A stretch of 7,667 bases of DNA, taken from positions 1-7,667 of the forward strand of contig CAZYMF010000221.1 of the NCBI GenBank assembly GCA_964648215.1. The letters are read 5' to 3'. Positions within the stretch are counted from its first letter, which is position 1. Each line of letters starts with the position of its first letter. The notes under the pieces were generated by a model that was not told where the DNA came from, did not search any database, and saw nothing but the letters and a program-made list of their open reading frames with translations. Both the position numbers and the translations under genes were made by a program. Positions 6,759 through 7,667 of this stretch are shown piece by piece. This DNA is from CAZYMF01 sp964648215. Lineage in GTDB: Bacteria > Desulfobacterota > Binatia > HRBIN30 > JACQVA1.

Positions 6759-6788
6759 CATCTAGCAAACAGGATGTGCGCTTGTCAA
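6759..6788 (-). promoter_or_regulatory. Candidate sigma-70-type promoter for the tetR-led operon
   Basis: Read on the minus strand, a perfect -35 hexamer TTGACA (6783-6788) is followed, after 18 bases, by TAGATG (6759-6764), a weak -10 match preceded by TG at the extended -10 position (TGCTAGATG). It lies in the only clearly AT-richer interval of the window, just upstream of tetR, and predicts transcription starting near 6750, about 20-25 bases before the start codon. The -10 is only three of six to consensus, so confidence is moderate. Confidence 0.5.
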
Positions 6789-6836
6789 CGGGCACTCCCG
6801 GGAATCGTGTCGGCAGGCGGGTCGGGATGGGAGAGA

Positions 6837-7667
6837 TCAGGAGGTCGGCGAGGTCGAGGCGTTGATGGCCTTCACGGCGGCGCCGGGGACGTTTCCCGGC
6901 GGGGCCAACGGCGCGAGGATCCGGGTGACGTATTCGACCAGGCGAGCCGTGTGCTCGGCGCGATACGTGACGTAGGTACGCGCCAGGTCGCGATCCATGA
7001 GCTGCATGTAGATGGCCTCGTCGAGGAAACCCGCCTGCGCGGCCCGCGCCATGGCGTCCCAGAAGGTAGCTCTCGTGTCCGGATTCTCGCGAGTGAACCG
7101 GCCGTACTCACCGAGCGCTTCAGTAAGCAGGAAACGCTCGCGCTCGAGCTGCGACATGCGGTTCCACTCCGCCCGCGACGGCAGCTTGGTCGCGCCTTCG
7201 TTTCCTCCGTCCTTGTCGGGAGCGACTCCTGCGCTGAGCCGCCACCGCAGCAGGCCGTAAAGCAGCCAGGCACTGAACGCTGCTTTGCTCTCGTAGGCGC
7301 GGCCTATGAAGATCCTCGGTTTGCCGTTCTCCTCTCCGACGCGCGGCTTTTTCGCCCGCCGCCGATACCAGCGTCCGCCGAGAGCCTCCGTGATCGCTCT
7401 CAACGACTGCCACCCGGCCTCGTACTGCGGATCGCTCACGACCGCCAGGACGCCGCTCTTGTAGGCCTGGACGCCGTCACCGATGTGGGCTTCAGCATCG
7501 GCAAGAAAGCGGTATCCGCTGCGGTTCCACCGGTCGAGCTGCAGGGCATGCTCGTAGAGCGTCTTGGCGTGCTCGTACTCCCCAAGGCCGAAATAAGCGT
7601 CGCCGGAGTGGACCCACCAGGTCGCGTTGCCGGGGCACAGCCCGAGGGCTTGCTGATAGGCTGCCAG
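6837..7667 (-). CDS. TPR-repeat protein of unknown function (5' end cut off by the window edge)
   Basis: The frame is open from the right edge to the TGA at 6837, giving 276 visible residues; the start lies outside the window. Hand translation of 7440-7667 shows tetratricopeptide repeats: the tail of one repeat (AYQQALGLCPGN), one full 34-residue repeat (visible residues 15-48) with the consensus positions W4, G8, Y11, A20, Y24 and A27 filled, and a third, more diverged repeat (49-81). A GTG at 7439 is in frame but falls in the middle of the third repeat, so it is not the true start. The C-terminal 190 or so residues are mainly charged and helical, with a basic patch WYRRRAKKPR, and match no family I recognise. 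TPRs usually mount protein-protein contacts; no partner can be named. The gene is separated from tetR by 109 bases containing a promoter, so it is probably not part of the same operon. Confidence 0.85.
   Translation of the reverse strand: MAAYQQALGLCPGNATWWVHSGDAYFGLGEYEHAKTLYEHALQLDRWNRSGYRFLADAEAHIGDGVQAYKSGVLAVVSDPQYEAGWQSLRAITEALGGRWYRRRAKKPRVGEENGKPRIFIGRAYESKAAFSAWLLYGLLRWRLSAGVAPDKDGGNEGATKLPSRAEWNRMSQLERERFLLTEALGEYGRFTRENPDTRATFWDAMARAAQAGFLDEAIYMQLMDRDLARTYVTYRAEHTARLVEYVTRILAPLAPPGNVPGAAVKAINASTSPTS

Noticed and set aside
6796..6803. Perfect palindrome TCCCGGGA between the TPR gene and tetR, considered as a terminator
   Set aside because: Only 8 bases, with no loop and no T-run after it on either strand; it is not a credible terminator.
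1..7667. CRISPR arrays, tRNA/rRNA genes, insertion sequences, prophage or toxin-antitoxin genes
   Set aside because: I saw no spaced direct repeats, no transposase or integrase motifs and no tRNA-like folds; the strand is almost fully occupied by ordinary metabolic genes.

Overview
This window is high-GC bacterial DNA, and every gene I can support lies on the minus strand, so it reads from right to left. Nothing in it is phylogenetically decisive. The high GC, the TetR family type and the cytoplasmic molybdoenzyme next to acid/acyl-metabolism enzymes would suit an environmental anaerobe or facultative anaerobe (Desulfobacterota, Betaproteobacteria or an uncultured soil/sediment phylum). That is a guess.

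Layout in the direction of transcription. (1) The 3' part of a TPR-repeat protein enters from the right edge (7667 to 6837). (2) A 109-base AT-richer gap follows, holding a candidate promoter with a perfect TTGACA -35 and an imperfect 22-base palindrome where a repressor could bind. (3) A six-gene, tightly packed set then runs off the left edge: a TetR regulator (6727-5984); an NrfD/DmsC-like membrane anchor (5990-5139, overlapping the regulator by 7 bases); a molybdopterin oxidoreductase catalytic subunit (5100-2530); a four-cluster ferredoxin-like subunit (2484-1855); an isocitrate lyase/PEP mutase superfamily C-C lyase (1829-963); and an old-yellow-enzyme-family flavin oxidoreductase truncated by the window edge (938-1). 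Gaps between them are -7, 38, 45, 25 and 24 bases, and the five genes after tetR each have a clear Shine-Dalgarno sequence, so this is very probably one operon. No stretch of 300 bases lacks a gene.

How the genes could work together: the three middle genes form a complete complex iron-sulfur molybdoenzyme (Mo subunit, electron-transfer subunit, quinone-reactive membrane subunit). The Mo subunit has no twin-arginine signal, so the active site should face the cytoplasm, as in the phenylacetyl-CoA:acceptor oxidoreductase PadBCD and the sulfite-oxidizing enzyme SoeABC. The two downstream enzymes act on organic acids or enoyl compounds, which favours an organic or CoA-ester substrate over an inorganic one. 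My working model is a TetR-controlled catabolic operon in which the molybdoenzyme exchanges electrons with the quinone pool while oxidising (or reducing) an organic substrate, the flavoenzyme reduces a conjugated C=C bond, and the lyase cleaves a 2-hydroxyacid-type intermediate. The substrate is not identifiable from sequence alone, and this combination is the part of the window most worth following up.
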